NCBI GenBank assembly: GCA_034092305.1
Contig: JASJET010000029.1
Span: 4,107,001 to 4,171,000 of the forward strand
Direction: 5' to 3'
Source of the DNA: Diaprepes abbreviatus
Taxonomy: Eukaryota > Arthropoda > Insecta > Coleoptera > Curculionidae
Length of the DNA: 64,000 bases
In this document: positions 62,932-64,000 of the stretch, piece after piece
Layout: the number at the start of each line of letters is the position of its first letter
How positions within the stretch are numbered: the stretch's first letter is position 1
The notes under the pieces: model-generated
What the model was told of the DNA's origin: nothing
Database searches by the model: none
What the model saw: only the letters and a program-made list of their open reading frames with translations
Made by a program: the position numbers and the translations under genes

Positions 62932-63244
62932 AGTTTTATGCAAAGCATGCAATATCCATTTTTCAGGTTCAATGCACTAGTTCCTCGAATACTGTTACTT
63001 CGTGTTTGAATGCAGAGGCGCAGAGGTTGTGAATAGAAAAATCTTAATTATACAAAAATTTTAAAAATGACTTTAGCAAAATGAAATATTTGTTTACTTT
63101 TCTATCAATTATGCCAATTTAAGTATTAAAATAGGCCAATTGTTCCATTGTAAAATTTCCAGGGTTTTGTGAAGCATTTAGAAAAAATGTTTTAGAAAAA
63201 AAATGAACAAATTTTCGACGATTTTTGACAATCAAAAAGAATTT
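62932..63244. other. AT-rich spacer, nothing assigned
   Basis: No recognised feature between the hairpin and the mariner at the right edge. Confidence 0.5.
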
Positions 63245-64000
63245 TTTTTCTGGGTTGGTACATCGGTCATCTGGTGCTCAAATATCTGTTTGAGCGCCAA
63301 CTGTCGGGAGTTTGTGCGTAATATCTTTATAAACAAGTGAGTGTTTGTTGTATTCTGCAAATTTCGCAATGTCGAATTTAGTTGAGTAAAGAGTTTGTCT
63401 GAAATGTTGTGTTTCTAACAAAATATCGTGTGTGAAGGAAGATGTTAACGGTAGCCTGCGGGAACTCGACAATGTGGAAAACACAAGAGAGGGGTACAAA
63501 GAGTTTAAAGTGGGTCGTCCATTCACTAGTGTGACTGACGAAAACATCGAAAAAGTAAAGAAAATTGTTCTTGTAGATCGTCGTGTGAGCATCAGGGAGA
63601 TAGCAGCTGATCTTGGTGCCGCGCTCGGATCGGTGCACAGCGTTATGCACTATGTTTTGAGCATGAGACGATTTGAGAGTGCTGAATTTGGTGCAGAAAC
63701 AGCATCGGATTGATGTCGCTAAAGAAATACTTTCCTTGGGCCAAAATGCTATCGGCGGTATCGTTAGATATGGATCTATGAATATAACATCGAAACTAAT
63801 CAACAGTCATCGGGATAGTGCTTCTCAGACGCGTCAAAACCCCAAAAAACCACGACAGAGTCGATCCAAAATCAAGGTTTTGTTGGCCGTTTCCGAATTT
63901 CTTCCCCAGGCCAGACAATAATTATGTGAGCATATTAAATATTTGAGGAAAAGTGTTTGTCACAAGAGGCCAGAATTGTGGAGTAACAGCTCGTGGTTTC
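63245..64000 (+). mobile_element. Mos1-type mariner, 5' part, running off the window
   Basis: A putative left end near 63245 (TTTTTTCTGGGTTGGTACAT) precedes TGTTTGAGCGCCAACTGTC and a transposase start at 63369, the usual layout of a mariner 5' region. The left TIR cannot be verified because the right end is outside the window. Confidence 0.65.
63369..64000 (+). pseudogene. Mariner transposase, broken by stops, a frameshift and deletion
   Basis: ATG 63369 gives MSNLVE then a stop at codon 7 (63387), with RVCLKCCVSNKISC continuing in the same frame. After an altered or deleted stretch comes GRPFTSVTDENIEKVKKIVL and VSIREIAADLG..GSVHSV, the second helix-turn-helix half of mariner transposases. 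The frame then shifts near 63690 to VLNLVQKQHRIDVAKEILS. The segment that should carry the first catalytic Asp (TGDE/DESW motif) is missing or scrambled around 63735-63800. PKKPRQSRSKIKVLLAV and EFLPQARQ follow, then a stop (63919-63921), and LCEHIKYLRK..KRPELW continues in frame to the window edge. It cannot encode active enzyme. The family call is firm; the subfamily is not. Confidence 0.88.

Noticed and set aside
63378..63803. 141-codon minus-strand frame opposite the mariner
   Set aside because: Antisense shadow of the mariner transposase remnant, which has clear family motifs on the plus strand.

Overview
The window is eukaryotic, almost certainly from an arthropod and probably an insect. 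It is AT-rich and has no intact host gene, tRNA or rRNA that I can recognise. What can be named are families common in insect genomes: long-terminal-repeat mariner/Tc1 relatives, a Mos1-type mariner, a jockey/CR1-like non-LTR retrotransposon, a Penelope-type fragment and hammerhead ribozyme, an LTR-like element and several MITEs.

Positions 1-50590 are one uninterrupted, single-orientation satellite array with a monomer of about 119 bp (about 425 monomers). It runs off the left edge of the window. Monomers fall into recurring variants arranged in higher-order repeats. A 2973-bp unit is duplicated exactly head to tail (8751-11723 and 11724-14696) and partly again from 17313. A block of about 9 kb at the window start recurs about 26 kb downstream. 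38000-45500 holds a more irregular subfamily. 47718-50335 is an 11-monomer unit in tandem.

At 50590 the array stops exactly at a 2177-bp Tc1/mariner-like element (50591-52767, TA target duplication). Its terminal inverted repeats exceed 550 bp and include the transposase start codon; its transposase has lost the middle of the catalytic domain. From 52768 to 64000 is a transposon graveyard: a minus-strand hammerhead ribozyme motif (52881-52928) between two 24-bp direct repeats, a Penelope-like endonuclease tail, a 531-bp fold-back MITE, an LTR-like element inserted in a (TA)n tract, a nested pair of DNA transposons (57516-59413), a dead non-LTR retrotransposon, a 340-bp MITE and a broken mariner running off the right edge.

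The most informative locus is 57516-59413. An element with 8-bp target duplications and short terminal inverted repeats (hAT-like) carries at least two tandem copies of the same 119-bp satellite monomer as its internal sequence. A second element (57610-59207) has since inserted into one of those monomers with a TA duplication. This links the 50-kb satellite to the inside of a MITE-like transposon: either the satellite grew from the transposon's internal tandem repeat, or the transposon captured satellite DNA. No genes here act together as a pathway; the logic of the window is birth, homogenisation and decay of repeats.
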